Notes under the pieces: model-generated
Database searches by the model: none
The model's input: the letters and a program-made list of their open reading frames with translations, nothing else
What the model was told of the DNA's origin: nothing
DNA from: Chlamydiales bacterium
GTDB lineage: Bacteria; Chlamydiota; Chlamydiia; Chlamydiales; JAAKFR01
Assembly (NCBI GenBank): GCA_024233495.1
Contig: JACKPM010000009.1
Span: forward strand, 1-41,041
Length of the DNA: 41,041 nucleotides
Direction: 5' to 3'
Program-made: the position numbers and the translations under genes
In this document: piece by piece, positions 24,208 through 33,969 of the stretch
Layout of the letters: each line of letters starts with the position of its first letter
Numbering within the stretch: position 1 is the stretch's first letter

Positions 24208-26371
24208 ACCGATTCGACACCAACACTCAGGAGATGTTCAAAAAGGGAGGAATGCCCCCCTCTCCCACCACGATGTAGAAGAGCTGCACAAAATTGAGTC
24301 GCAGATCGATACCCTTATTGAAATACAGAGTCTCACAAAAGCGCAAATGAAGAGGCTATTGAAAAGCTCACCCTCTGTCGCTGATGCTTTGAGAGACTCT
24401 GATTCCATAATGAAAGGGTATATCACAGCTGTTACCCAAATGATCCAGCTGCTGGGGGCAAACAAAATCCCAGTTGGATTTTTGACGGATGAATTAAACT
24501 CTCTTACAACAGGAACCCCCCCCTACCCTTCCAATTTTGGTACACAGATGGGGCAGATTTTTCACCAAACTTTTTCCATCATGCAAGTGCTACCTGCAAG
24601 TCAACAAAGCACCATCACCTCACAAATGGAAAAAAACTTTGCGACCCTTTCTGATCAAGCACAAGATGTTGTAACAGGATTACAAAAAGAGATTGCTAAT
24701 CTCGACATTCCCAAAACTTTTCAAGAGCTTATTGATGTCCAAAACTATTTACAAAACTACAGCTCTGATCCCCACTCAACAAGTACATTCGAAAAGTTTA
24801 TCAGTGATATTCAAGATCTAGAAAAAGTGTATGAAAATTCAGCTCCATCAGATGCGATCCATAACTTAATAGGAAATGTTTTCACTGCTCTTGACACTGT
24901 GACTGATGGAAAAATGACGCTTGCAGATGAAGTGGGAACATATTTATTTTTTGAATCTTTCATAGGCGGTTGCGATGATGAAGGTGAAATGACAGATGCA
25001 GAGGCGAATTATTATATGCCAAATCACATAAACATCGATACAGGTAATATCCCCTTTATGGAGGATGTGCAAGCCAGCATGAAAGCGATGCTCCCCAATT
25101 TTTTGAACAATCCTGTGCTGGAAGGTGTTTGGGTAAGAGTAGGCTCAGGGGGAATGATGCAAGGGGTCGCACTAAGGGATAACTGGCAAAGCATCCTTGT
25201 GGGAGAATTCTCCTTTCCTGGCGATTCCACAAGCAAAGCGGCAGGGTTATGCAGCTCGGATATGAACAACTACGAGAGTCAGCCGGGAGTAAGCCCTGCC
25301 ATTCAGCAGTACGGAGAGCTTGCGCAAGCATTATCCAGTGCCCAGGCGATTGCAACCTCCCTCATAAGTGCGGCTAAAGGTGACTTTAAAGACGCCTTTC
25401 CACAAGGTCCTTATCCCCAAGGCGCCTACGCTCCTTCTGGACTAAACAACGCACTAGAACAGATGGCCACGACACTGATGCAAATCTACTATAGCCGCCT
25501 TGCAGGTAAGCCAAACGACCCACGACAAACGTTATGGAATCAACTCTTAGCTATTGTTTCTGGGGGACCTCCCTATCCACAAAACATGGAAGCACAACTC
25601 ATGCTCTTTGCAAAATCTATGGAACCACTGCAAAAAGGAGAAAAGAGCGCATTCAAAACAGATGCAAAAAATCTAGAAACTCAGATCAATACGCTTCAAC
25701 ACAACAACGCCCTTTTGCAAGCAGAGCAACAATTAAATAAGAGTATTGCACAATCAATGGGAGCTTTAGAAAACCTGATCAATAAAATCAAAAAAAGTGG
25801 TGTCGACTCACTGACAAGTAGTGATTGGCTAAATTCTGCGCAGGCAATCAAAGAACTCATGACTCAATACGATAAAACGACTGACCCAAATATTAAGCAG
25901 GGAATCCAAGCGATGCTTAACACAATGGGGGATGCTTCAAATTTGGGAGGGACTTTTGCGAACTTTTTGTTCTACACGCAACTGAGCACCTTTGCAGGGA
26001 AGAGCCTCGCTGATGCGGAAGCAGGAATGAAATCCTTCATCAGTGGAATTCCAACTGATCCGAACAATTTTGGATTTATTGGACAACTGAGCAGCGATAT
26101 GGGACTTTTTACAGCGTCTCCTGTTGGTGGCGATATGTTCTCTGTTTCAGGAGGCAATATTTCAATGCAAAGCGACTACCTCACAAATTTGGTGGCTACA
26201 GCAAACCAAAATCTTGGTGATAGTGCTAATAAGTTCTGCACCGATGCGGATACAGCCTACCAAGGCTTCCAAGTACAGATACAGGCGATCGACAATACAA
26301 TTACCGCAAATGGGAATAATCTTGCTGTGATGCAGCAGATGGAAAAAGACTTGAGCCAACTTGGTTCATAA
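24200..26371 (+). CDS. Large helical protein, paralogue family member B (unknown function)
   Basis: A 723-residue protein, no signal peptide, no clear TM, predicted almost all helical and rich in Gln, Asn, Ser and Met. The start ATG 24200 has the strong ribosome site GGAGGGG. The N-terminal head MVEPIRHQHSGD plus helix EELHKIESQIDTLIEIQ is shared with its neighbours. A helical module with a PYP turn occurs twice, near residue 107 (TGTPPYPSNFGTQMGQIF) and near 457 (SGGPPYPQNMEAQLMLFA). The motif TYLFFESFIGGCDDEGE corresponds to LFLAAMTDYANGDDGTE in the next gene. It lacks the QGIYK tail of the later members and ends in a Gln/Asn-rich helix (IDNTITANGNNLAVMQQME). It is the second of five tandem genes. 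Function unknown; type III secretion is inferred from context only. Confidence 0.85.
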   Translation: MVEPIRHQHSGDVQKGRNAPLSHHDVEELHKIESQIDTLIEIQSLTKAQMKRLLKSSPSVADALRDSDSIMKGYITAVTQMIQLLGANKIPVGFLTDELNSLTTGTPPYPSNFGTQMGQIFHQTFSIMQVLPASQQSTITSQMEKNFATLSDQAQDVVTGLQKEIANLDIPKTFQELIDVQNYLQNYSSDPHSTSTFEKFISDIQDLEKVYENSAPSDAIHNLIGNVFTALDTVTDGKMTLADEVGTYLFFESFIGGCDDEGEMTDAEANYYMPNHINIDTGNIPFMEDVQASMKAMLPNFLNNPVLEGVWVRVGSGGMMQGVALRDNWQSILVGEFSFPGDSTSKAAGLCSSDMNNYESQPGVSPAIQQYGELAQALSSAQAIATSLISAAKGDFKDAFPQGPYPQGAYAPSGLNNALEQMATTLMQIYYSRLAGKPNDPRQTLWNQLLAIVSGGPPYPQNMEAQLMLFAKSMEPLQKGEKSAFKTDAKNLETQINTLQHNNALLQAEQQLNKSIAQSMGALENLINKIKKSGVDSLTSSDWLNSAQAIKELMTQYDKTTDPNIKQGIQAMLNTMGDASNLGGTFANFLFYTQLSTFAGKSLADAEAGMKSFISGIPTDPNNFGFIGQLSSDMGLFTASPVGGDMFSVSGGNISMQSDYLTNLVATANQNLGDSANKFCTDADTAYQGFQVQIQAIDNTITANGNNLAVMQQMEKDLSQLGS

Positions 26372-26375
26372 AGGG

Positions 26376-26416
26376 AGCTTTGCTGTATGGCTGGCGAGCA
26401 GCCATAAAGAAAAGCT
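26376..26416 (+). promoter_or_regulatory. Intercistronic stem-loop before paralogue C
   Basis: TATGGCTG (26386-26393) pairs with CAGCCATA (26399-26406) over a five-base GCGAG loop. An outer stem AGCTTT (26376-26381) pairs with AAAGCT (26411-26416) across a four-by-four internal loop. It fills the gap between the stop at 26371 and the ribosome site AAGGAGAAGG of the next gene, and is not followed by T residues. It may be an mRNA processing or stability element within the operon. Confidence 0.5.
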
Positions 26417-26438
26417 CACCAAACAAGGAGAAGGAAAA

Positions 26439-29400
26439 ATGGTTGAACCGATTAAGCCAACAGAGACTCCTCAAGGAGGAGCAACACCGCAAACACTGAT
26501 GGATGAGGTGATCCAGCTTGAGCTGATTAACTCTCAAGTGCGTTCTCTTGAACAAGTGCAAAAAGCAACGCAGCAAGCACTCGCTGACCAACTCTATGAC
26601 AACAAAAACGATAAGCGCCCCATTTATGCGAAACAGGCAGCTCTTGACGAAGCGATGGAGCCACGCAAAGGAATGGTTGGGGCGCAACAAGCTGCTGGCT
26701 CTTCCGGCAAAGCGCTAGATGAAAGCTCTGACCTTCCCCCCTCACTGCAGCAAGCTTACGAGCTCATGATGAAAGATATGAAGCAATTTCTTCAAATGCT
26801 TTTGAAGTATGATCCCAAGGATAAGTCGTTGATTATGATGTATGCAGGGATGATTAGTCAAATGTCCATGCCACCCACTTCAGCTGACGCTTCCCAGCTT
26901 AACCTTATCATGCAAATGTTCCAACAGTATGCCCTTAAACTCCCACTCAAAATGCGTGACAAGTTTTACACGCTCGAAGAGAGCATGTACGAAACCATGT
27001 TGAAAGATGTGAATGGAAAGGTGAAATCAACAAATGCTCAAATTCAAAAGCTGAAAGAGGACCTAGAAACTGCAGAACCCCTTGCAAAACTGCTCAAGCA
27101 AGGAGCAGATGCTGCGGCGGCGATTGAAGCTGGTGAAAGTGGACAGCACGATGACTACAACCCTTATCTCGATATGGGTCAGAGTATTTTGGGCCTCCTA
27201 GCAATGTTAAAAAAATTGCCGAAGAACTCCCCTTATGCGAAGCAGATTAAAAAAACACTCAATGCTTGGGGGATGATGAAAAGCAAAGACCCCAATAACC
27301 CCATCGGTAAAATTTTTGGGTACTCTCTTTTTTTGGCAGCGATGACAGATTATGCTAATGGGGATGACGGCACAGAAAAAGACATTGGAAGTGTTTGGCA
27401 AGAGCTAAATAGCCTTAATACTGAAGGAGAACCCTACTTACAACAAGCAAAGGAATGGATTAAAGACAACATCCCCGAGTCACTCATTAAAAACCCCACT
27501 GACTGGAAGTACGTCAACGGCAAAGTTGTCATGACGTATACCAACTTTACAAAAGAGCTTGCAGGAGGTTTAGGAAACGCTGCAACAAATATGTCAGCCG
27601 TAGAACAGGCATTGGATGCCGTTAGCAATGCTGTGAATGATCAAGTGAACGATGAAGAGAGCGAAATTAGCGCTCTTGAGGAAATGATCAATAATTTGAA
27701 CCCCTATATCAAAGCATTCAATGACGGGTTGAGCTTTGCGATTCAGCAGTTGAGCAAAGACCCAACCACCAACCACTTTCTTTCGAAAGCCTTGCAACCA
27801 ATGGTTTGGCAAGCTGTGCAAAAGATGATTGAGCTTGCTGAATACTTGATCAAGTGGGGAGGCCCTGCTGTTGCAAAGCAGGCTCAAGGCATCTTAAATC
27901 AGCTGCAGGGAGTGGCAAACCGATTTCCTGATTTAGGAGAAAATGATCTTGACTCACTCACAAAAATTTTCGGACAGATGAATGGCCTTGTTGGAGATGT
28001 AAAGCTTTCAGATGGTACTCCCAACAAAACGGTACAGGCAAGCTATTGGCGCACAGCCCTCGGAATCTACAAAGATCTAGGAAATATTGGGGAAGCAACG
28101 CATAACAACGACCTAATCATCTTCCAAAAGCTGCAAGATCTTCAGGGTATTCTCAAAAGATGGGCTGCAGGGGGAAAACTCTCTCAAAATGACCTAGCAA
28201 AGTTTATCGATGATATTCAAGCTCTTATGGAAAATGGAACGGTTCTAGGATATGGAGATTCAATCAATTTAGAGAGCTTTTTGATGGAAATTGGGGGAAT
28301 TTCTGGCTCCTCTATCTACCCTGGCGGCCCCAATGACATCACCTCTCTCATTGTACTTGCAACTCAGTATCAAATCATCACTGCATATGTAAGCATGTAT
28401 GGGCAAGATGCCTCGATGAAAGGGTTACAGCAATTCACAAATGAGTATATCAAAGAGCACTTTCCTAAATCGAGTAGCTCTGAATTGAACAACATTCTCA
28501 ACCGCGTACGCAATATTTCCTCTGTCGTCCAATCGCCTGGACACCACGTCCCCTTCGCTCTCGCCATCTTAAACAAAAGTGGAAAAATGAAAATTGAAGC
28601 GGAAGCATTGGGTGATGCTGAGCAAAACTTTCTCTCTGGAGGATCAATCAACATTCTTGGAGGCAATTGGGATACAATCCTTAATTTCTTATCAGCTGCA
28701 ACAAACAGCTTCGATCCTCAAAAGAATGGAATGGCGACATTCAATCAGATTTTGAGAGAAATTGAAGCTGAGGAGAAGTACGTCCTAAAGCAGCTAGAAG
28801 CTGTTGAATCTCTAGCTGATGAGTTTGTGCGCGACGTAGTAAACCAATACATGCCTGAACAACAAGCTCTTCTTGCAGACTTGGCGATTGTGCTCCACTT
28901 CAATATTGATGCAGCTGGAAAAGACCAAACCCTCCTCAAAATCATTCAAGATTTTGGCTCCGCAGCAGGTACTTACTGCTTCGGGAATTTGAATGGGTCG
29001 ACACCAGCAAAAACTGCGGAAAAAATTTTGAAAAAGGAACAAGATGCTGCAAAAAACGATATCAATAACCTAAACAAGGCAATTCAAGATATCGACGCCT
29101 TCATTACCAACCTTGAGCTCGACCACGAATACGATGGGAACCCCTCACTAATGCAAGAGAAAGGAACATTGATTCAACAGCTGGAAGGGTACAAGGACGA
29201 TATGCAAACCGCACTCATACAAGTAAGCAAGGTAGCAAAAGATCTTGATGGAGTCACAATCACAGGCGATGACAAAGGCTTTGTTGCAAATAACGTTCCT
29301 TCAAGTTTAAGAGAAGATGAAGATCACGTCATCAATGGAGATGCTACACTGCAACCTCCTGGGGGTCTGAGTAAAATCTACAGCACAATTAAAGGAGACA

Positions 29401-29549
29401 TGAACGACTATACAAGTGTTCAAGTTGAGCAAGAGTATAATGTTCAGTTAATTGAAACCCGAGTAACGCAGATGTACCAACTTGTTGCAACTTGCCTAAA
29501 GACGATTAGTGACTCATACATGCAATTCGCGCGAGGGATTTATAAATAA
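26439..29549 (+). CDS. Large helical protein, paralogue family member C (unknown function)
   Basis: A 1036-residue helical protein without signal peptide or TM. The frame opens earlier at 26361, but ATG 26439 follows AAGGAGAAGG and gives the family head MVEPIKPTETPQGG, so it is chosen. Modules shared with gene D, in order: an early helix block with KLPLKMRDKFYTLEES; LFLAAMTDYANGDDGTE; ALQPMVWQAVQKMIEL through SYWRTALGIYKDLG (~534-545); LMENGTVLGYGDS (~597); an ESLADEF-YMPEQ block (~803). The C-terminal ~60 residues start LSKIYSTIKGDMNDY and end RGIYK. The tail is the most conserved part across C, D and E. No enzyme motif is visible. It is probably co-transcribed with B. Confidence 0.87.
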   Translation: MVEPIKPTETPQGGATPQTLMDEVIQLELINSQVRSLEQVQKATQQALADQLYDNKNDKRPIYAKQAALDEAMEPRKGMVGAQQAAGSSGKALDESSDLPPSLQQAYELMMKDMKQFLQMLLKYDPKDKSLIMMYAGMISQMSMPPTSADASQLNLIMQMFQQYALKLPLKMRDKFYTLEESMYETMLKDVNGKVKSTNAQIQKLKEDLETAEPLAKLLKQGADAAAAIEAGESGQHDDYNPYLDMGQSILGLLAMLKKLPKNSPYAKQIKKTLNAWGMMKSKDPNNPIGKIFGYSLFLAAMTDYANGDDGTEKDIGSVWQELNSLNTEGEPYLQQAKEWIKDNIPESLIKNPTDWKYVNGKVVMTYTNFTKELAGGLGNAATNMSAVEQALDAVSNAVNDQVNDEESEISALEEMINNLNPYIKAFNDGLSFAIQQLSKDPTTNHFLSKALQPMVWQAVQKMIELAEYLIKWGGPAVAKQAQGILNQLQGVANRFPDLGENDLDSLTKIFGQMNGLVGDVKLSDGTPNKTVQASYWRTALGIYKDLGNIGEATHNNDLIIFQKLQDLQGILKRWAAGGKLSQNDLAKFIDDIQALMENGTVLGYGDSINLESFLMEIGGISGSSIYPGGPNDITSLIVLATQYQIITAYVSMYGQDASMKGLQQFTNEYIKEHFPKSSSSELNNILNRVRNISSVVQSPGHHVPFALAILNKSGKMKIEAEALGDAEQNFLSGGSINILGGNWDTILNFLSAATNSFDPQKNGMATFNQILREIEAEEKYVLKQLEAVESLADEFVRDVVNQYMPEQQALLADLAIVLHFNIDAAGKDQTLLKIIQDFGSAAGTYCFGNLNGSTPAKTAEKILKKEQDAAKNDINNLNKAIQDIDAFITNLELDHEYDGNPSLMQEKGTLIQQLEGYKDDMQTALIQVSKVAKDLDGVTITGDDKGFVANNVPSSLREDEDHVINGDATLQPPGGLSKIYSTIKGDMNDYTSVQVEQEYNVQLIETRVTQMYQLVATCLKTISDSYMQFARGIYK

Positions 29550-29588
29550 TTAAAAATATTATTATTTTAAAACTAACTAGAAAATTAA

Positions 29589-29594
29589 TATAAT
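29589..29594 (+). promoter_or_regulatory. TATAAT box seven bases before the ATG of paralogue D
   Basis: The 52-base gap after gene C is almost entirely A and T and contains TATAAT at 29589-29594, seven bases before ATG 29602. No proper ribosome site is present (only TTAGG). The box-to-ATG distance equals that at 23670-23675 before the first member of the cluster. If functional it would make a leaderless mRNA. Chance occurrence in AT-rich DNA cannot be excluded. Confidence 0.35.
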
Positions 29595-29601
29595 TAGGCT
29601 T

Positions 29602-32600
29602 ATGTCCGGCGGTATTGACCCTAACAAATTTTCACAGTTAAGCCAGATGGCTGCTGGTTCTCCAGATGAAAGCATTTTGGCTGAGCAGCACGCCGTCCTT
29701 TCAGCTAGGCGAGATGCTCTTCAGCAAACACAAGACGCTATCCGTCAAGCACAAGCAGCGCAATTTGCTCACCCTAATGAAGATGCCGACGACATGCCTA
29801 AGGTAGGGCCTCTTCCAAAAGAGACAGCAACAACGCAGGGCAAGACTGTTCAGCTCAAAAAGCCCAAAAAAGCAAAAGACGAAGAGCCTGAGTATAGTCA
29901 AGTCGCGCAGAAATCTCGCACTGTAAGACATGAAGCTGCGGCTAATGCAAAGACAGCGCAAGGGACGTTTACTGGTGAAGAAGAGGAAGTAGGTGAAGCA
30001 CCAAGTGGCATGTTGGGCGTTACAGATGAAGAGGCTCCGAGCCCTGTTCCTCCTGTACAACCTCTCCCACGACCTCTTAACTCAAAAGCAGTCGATGTCC
30101 ATGCTAAGGCATTGCGCGATGCGCTTCAATATCTATTACGCAACGCTCCAGCAGCTTGGAACCCACTTTTGCGCAGCTTACTCAAACAACTCGAAAAGCT
30201 TAAGTCGAGCTCTCCCTATCCAAAAGATGCCGATGCACGCCTCTCCCGTATTGGGAAGCAGCTGAACCTCATCGCTTCAAAACTCCCAGCAAAGCAGAAA
30301 AAGCAGTACATAGAGCTTGAGGAGAAAGATTTCGAACCTGGTGAAGAGGCGATTCAAGAGCAAATCTCTATGCTTGAGGAGGTGCTAAACACCAACAAAG
30401 CAGCTGCGCAACAATACCAAAAAGCGCAAGCATTGATGAGTCCTTTTGCAGAGATAGGCTCTAAAATCGGCACAAAAGATTTCAGTGGCAATGCGATCGG
30501 AATGTGGAATTTGATGACCAAGCTGATGAACTTGGCTAACGAACCTGGATGTCTCCCACAGTTGCAAAATCTCATTATCCAACAAGTTGATTCTGTTGCA
30601 GGCCTCCTCAACTCTTCAGCGCATGAAACTGGAGCAGAGATGCTTGCTATGTTGTCACTAAGCGCATTTGCACAGCAGTACGAGGGAAGATCTCTCAATG
30701 ACTTCACGAACATTGTGCTCGGATATTGCCAAAAGCTTGACCCCAGTGGCAAATCGGCTTTAATGAAACAGGTTGTTGCGAACATTAACAATATTTTGCA
30801 AAAACCTGAGACTGCTAAGAAGTTAGGCATTCTCAATGTCGATAAGCATGGATGCATACAACCATTGGGATTTTTAAATGATCAGATTTCTAACTGGTTT
30901 CAGTCGCCTAATCTACAGGGGCTTACTGATGCAAAAAACACCATTAGCAGTACAAGTTCTCAAGCCAACAGCGCGATCAATGGCTTCAATACGGCGAATG
31001 CGGAAATCGCGAATCAAATAGAGGAACTCCACACCTATCTTAGCGAATACCAAGATGCAGCGGATGGTGGTCTTATCCAAAACTTCTCTGGCGGAGATGA
31101 CACGCAATTTCCTCCCAACTTACAGCCAGATCTGGCACGCATGCTCTCTGACCTCAGCTCCTTTCTCCAAACATTGAAAAAGAGCGGAAAAAAAGAGTGG
31201 GCACCTCTTATTGCTGATTACGAAACAGAGCTCAAGTCAATTAAAAAACCTGTGACTGTTGGAGGGTTTGGGCAGCTAAGCGACTTGATGGAGAGCATAA
31301 ACGGCCTTGCCTCAGAACTCCCTCGCACAGCAAAAGATCAGATCTTTGTGAAGGCAAAGCAGCTGTTCGCTGATATTGAGGTCTCCGCAAGTGCGTGTTC
31401 GAATCAGCTCGCCAACGAGTTGCAAAGCTTGATGGGGCAAAATGCTCCTGAATATGCGTTTGCTATACTTTTGCAGCAAGCTGTTGATGGAGCGCAAGCT
31501 TGGCAAAGAAAGCCCTTACCCCTTTCAGCTATCATGGGAGCGGGAAACAGCATTCTCAACCTTATGCAGCTCGAAGGCCAGCTTCCCTCAAATAGCCCCC
31601 TCGTCCCACAGATTCAGAGCGCAATAAAAGTTTGGGAAGCAGCATTTCCCTCACCAGAAATGCTTGGGCACGCTTTGTGGGCGGCACTTGTGCATGGCTA
31701 TGCAAACCAAGGCACAGACGGTACTGTAAAAGGATTTTCCCGCGTGGAACAAGAAGTAGAATCTCTTAACGGTGGAAGTGACCAAACGCTCAATGCAGCG
31801 ATCTCCTGGATTAAAAAAACCTACCCTCCTACGTGGCCTGGATATCATGAGAAGCAGCCTAAACCACCTTCTGACATTGAATTTTCCAATGGCATGATTG
31901 TCACTACCTGCAACCAGCTCGAACAAGAGATGGGAAATGCCTCATTTCATCTACCAAATGTCTTAGCTTTACAAAATGTTCTCAATGATCTCAGCGCAAA
32001 GATTGGCGAGAATAACCTCCAAAAGGCTCAAGGGCTAGAAGATGGAATCCAAAACTCCAATGGTGTTTCGAACTATAGCGCTCGTCAGCAAAATAATGCC
32101 GCCAACTCCTTAGGGAAAAACCCACCACAAAAGGGAAGCTATCTGCAAAAAGCGCTTACTCCCATGGTGCAAACCGAAATTCAAACGCTGGAAAGTTTAA
32201 TCAACTTTTTAAAAAAGTGGGGGCCTGCAAAAGATCGGGGAAAACTGAAGCAACTTCAACATGAGCTGGATGAGATCAAACGAAACTTCCCCGCAATGGG
32301 GCAAAAAGCAATGCAGCAACTCTCAGACATGTTAGGGCAACTTAACACCCTTTCTGGGGATCTCCCTGCACAGAGTTATCGCTCAACATATTGGCGCACT
32401 GTCTCTAACATGTTTGATCAGCTTTCACAAATTGCGCAAGCAACAACCGATAACAACTCTAACGTCTACAAATCTTTGGGTACACTCTATAACGTACTTG
32501 CGCTTTGGGAGTCTGGAAAGGCTTCGCCAAGTGATCTTGCTCTTATCTCATCGAGCATTGAAACGCTAATGGAAAACGGCACCGTCTTTAGCTACGGCGA

Positions 32601-33969
32601 TTCGAGCCAAGTTGAGTCATTCCTCAAAGCACTGCAACAAATAAAAGGGGGTTCCTTATCTCCAGGTAGCCCTTCTTCTACTCTTGGAGAAGAGATCACT
32701 CTTGAGATCCAACACGACCTTCTTCAGCAGTACCTAAATGACCCCTCCTCATCAAGTAAAACACCTGACGGTTTTAGAGACTTTATCCAAAACTACATCA
32801 ACCAGAACTTCCCACACACAGATAGCGCTGCTTTACGGCAAATGGAGCAAAACCTCCTCAATGTTAACGACTGTATCGCATCTCCTACAAACCCAAATCC
32901 GCTTTTCGCTCTGGGCACATACGATCCTTCTACAGGAATGATCACAATGAGCTCCACAAACACTATCGATCAGCTCGAACAAAACTTCTTCCAAGGAGGC
33001 ATTCAACCTCCTCCAGGAGGTTGGGCAGCTCTGATTTCAGACCTACAAAGCTCAGAAAACCAGTACGACCCTTCCAAGAATGGCATCAAACAGATCAGCC
33101 AAATGATCCAATCGCTAAAACAAATGGCTGAAGTAACCAGCAAGAAAAGAGATAGCAATGAATCGCTTGCAGATCTCTTTAGAGAAGCAATTCTTGATCA
33201 CTATATGCCTGCACAAGAGGCTGAGCTTGCCGAAATTGCTCTTGAACTAGATTTTAATAACTTGGGTGCAAAAGATACAAACGACCTACTCAACGACTTG
33301 AGTGACTTCGCACAAGCTGACAATAACTACGATTTTTCTTCTCTTCTACACGGGGGAACAAAGGGGCAATATCCAGGAACTGCAGATAACGCAAATGCTG
33401 TGCTCCAAAATGAAAAGAACGCATGTGCAAATGACATCAATGCAATCAAAAAGGCTGTAGGAGACATCGATCAACAAATCAAAGATTTAGAGAATAACCA
33501 TAAGTACGATGACAATCCAAAGCTGGCAGCCGCAAAACAAAAATTGATTGGACAGCTGCAAGGTTACAAAGACCAGCTTGTAGGTCCCGATGGAAAAAGC
33601 GGAGCTCTCGGACAGGTGACGCACCTACAAGATGTGCTTAGCCACGTTACGATTACGAGTGGGGGATCTGGAGACACCTTTACTGTCACTGTAAGCTCCC
33701 CTTACTCTGTGAAAGACATCCAAACAGCAGAAGACCTCGTCATTAACGGCGATGGAAATGCGAAGCCGCCTGCAGTCAAAGGCGGCCTCTCTGCAATCAA
33801 CTCGTTGATCAAGGGGGACCAGCAAGATTACAGCAACCAGAGCCAGACCCAGCAAATGACCTTGCAATTGAATATGACAGAGATCCAGCAGGAGTGGACT
33901 ATCGTCGCTACTGTAATGACATCACTTAACCAGTCATACATGACCATTGCACAAGGAATCTATAAATAA
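29602..33969 (+). CDS. Very large helical protein, paralogue family member D (unknown function)
   Basis: A 1455-residue protein, the longest in the window. It has no signal peptide, no TM and long Gln/Ser/Asn-rich helices. The N-terminal ~140 residues are low-complexity and charged (KKPKKAKDEEPEYS), as in many secreted effectors. Repeated modules: a PYP-turn block near 200 (SSPYPKDADARLSRIGKQL); a GQLSDLMESINGLASELP block near 560 with a second copy near 910 (QQLSDMLGQLNTLSGDLP) leading to TYWRTVSNMFDQL; LMENGTVFSYGDSS near 990; ESLADLFREAILDHYMP near 1190; LLHGGTKGQYPG near 1250; and the C-terminal tail MTEIQQEWTIVATVMTSL then AQGIYK. The stop overlaps the ATG of gene E by one base. I know no function for this family. 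Confidence 0.88.
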   Translation: MSGGIDPNKFSQLSQMAAGSPDESILAEQHAVLSARRDALQQTQDAIRQAQAAQFAHPNEDADDMPKVGPLPKETATTQGKTVQLKKPKKAKDEEPEYSQVAQKSRTVRHEAAANAKTAQGTFTGEEEEVGEAPSGMLGVTDEEAPSPVPPVQPLPRPLNSKAVDVHAKALRDALQYLLRNAPAAWNPLLRSLLKQLEKLKSSSPYPKDADARLSRIGKQLNLIASKLPAKQKKQYIELEEKDFEPGEEAIQEQISMLEEVLNTNKAAAQQYQKAQALMSPFAEIGSKIGTKDFSGNAIGMWNLMTKLMNLANEPGCLPQLQNLIIQQVDSVAGLLNSSAHETGAEMLAMLSLSAFAQQYEGRSLNDFTNIVLGYCQKLDPSGKSALMKQVVANINNILQKPETAKKLGILNVDKHGCIQPLGFLNDQISNWFQSPNLQGLTDAKNTISSTSSQANSAINGFNTANAEIANQIEELHTYLSEYQDAADGGLIQNFSGGDDTQFPPNLQPDLARMLSDLSSFLQTLKKSGKKEWAPLIADYETELKSIKKPVTVGGFGQLSDLMESINGLASELPRTAKDQIFVKAKQLFADIEVSASACSNQLANELQSLMGQNAPEYAFAILLQQAVDGAQAWQRKPLPLSAIMGAGNSILNLMQLEGQLPSNSPLVPQIQSAIKVWEAAFPSPEMLGHALWAALVHGYANQGTDGTVKGFSRVEQEVESLNGGSDQTLNAAISWIKKTYPPTWPGYHEKQPKPPSDIEFSNGMIVTTCNQLEQEMGNASFHLPNVLALQNVLNDLSAKIGENNLQKAQGLEDGIQNSNGVSNYSARQQNNAANSLGKNPPQKGSYLQKALTPMVQTEIQTLESLINFLKKWGPAKDRGKLKQLQHELDEIKRNFPAMGQKAMQQLSDMLGQLNTLSGDLPAQSYRSTYWRTVSNMFDQLSQIAQATTDNNSNVYKSLGTLYNVLALWESGKASPSDLALISSSIETLMENGTVFSYGDSSQVESFLKALQQIKGGSLSPGSPSSTLGEEITLEIQHDLLQQYLNDPSSSSKTPDGFRDFIQNYINQNFPHTDSAALRQMEQNLLNVNDCIASPTNPNPLFALGTYDPSTGMITMSSTNTIDQLEQNFFQGGIQPPPGGWAALISDLQSSENQYDPSKNGIKQISQMIQSLKQMAEVTSKKRDSNESLADLFREAILDHYMPAQEAELAEIALELDFNNLGAKDTNDLLNDLSDFAQADNNYDFSSLLHGGTKGQYPGTADNANAVLQNEKNACANDINAIKKAVGDIDQQIKDLENNHKYDDNPKLAAAKQKLIGQLQGYKDQLVGPDGKSGALGQVTHLQDVLSHVTITSGGSGDTFTVTVSSPYSVKDIQTAEDLVINGDGNAKPPAVKGGLSAINSLIKGDQQDYSNQSQTQQMTLQLNMTEIQQEWTIVATVMTSLNQSYMTIAQGIYK

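Noticed and set aside
26361..26438. 26-residue N-terminal extension of paralogue C
   Set aside because: It covers the intercistronic stem-loop and the ribosome site. ATG 26439 gives the family head MVEPI.
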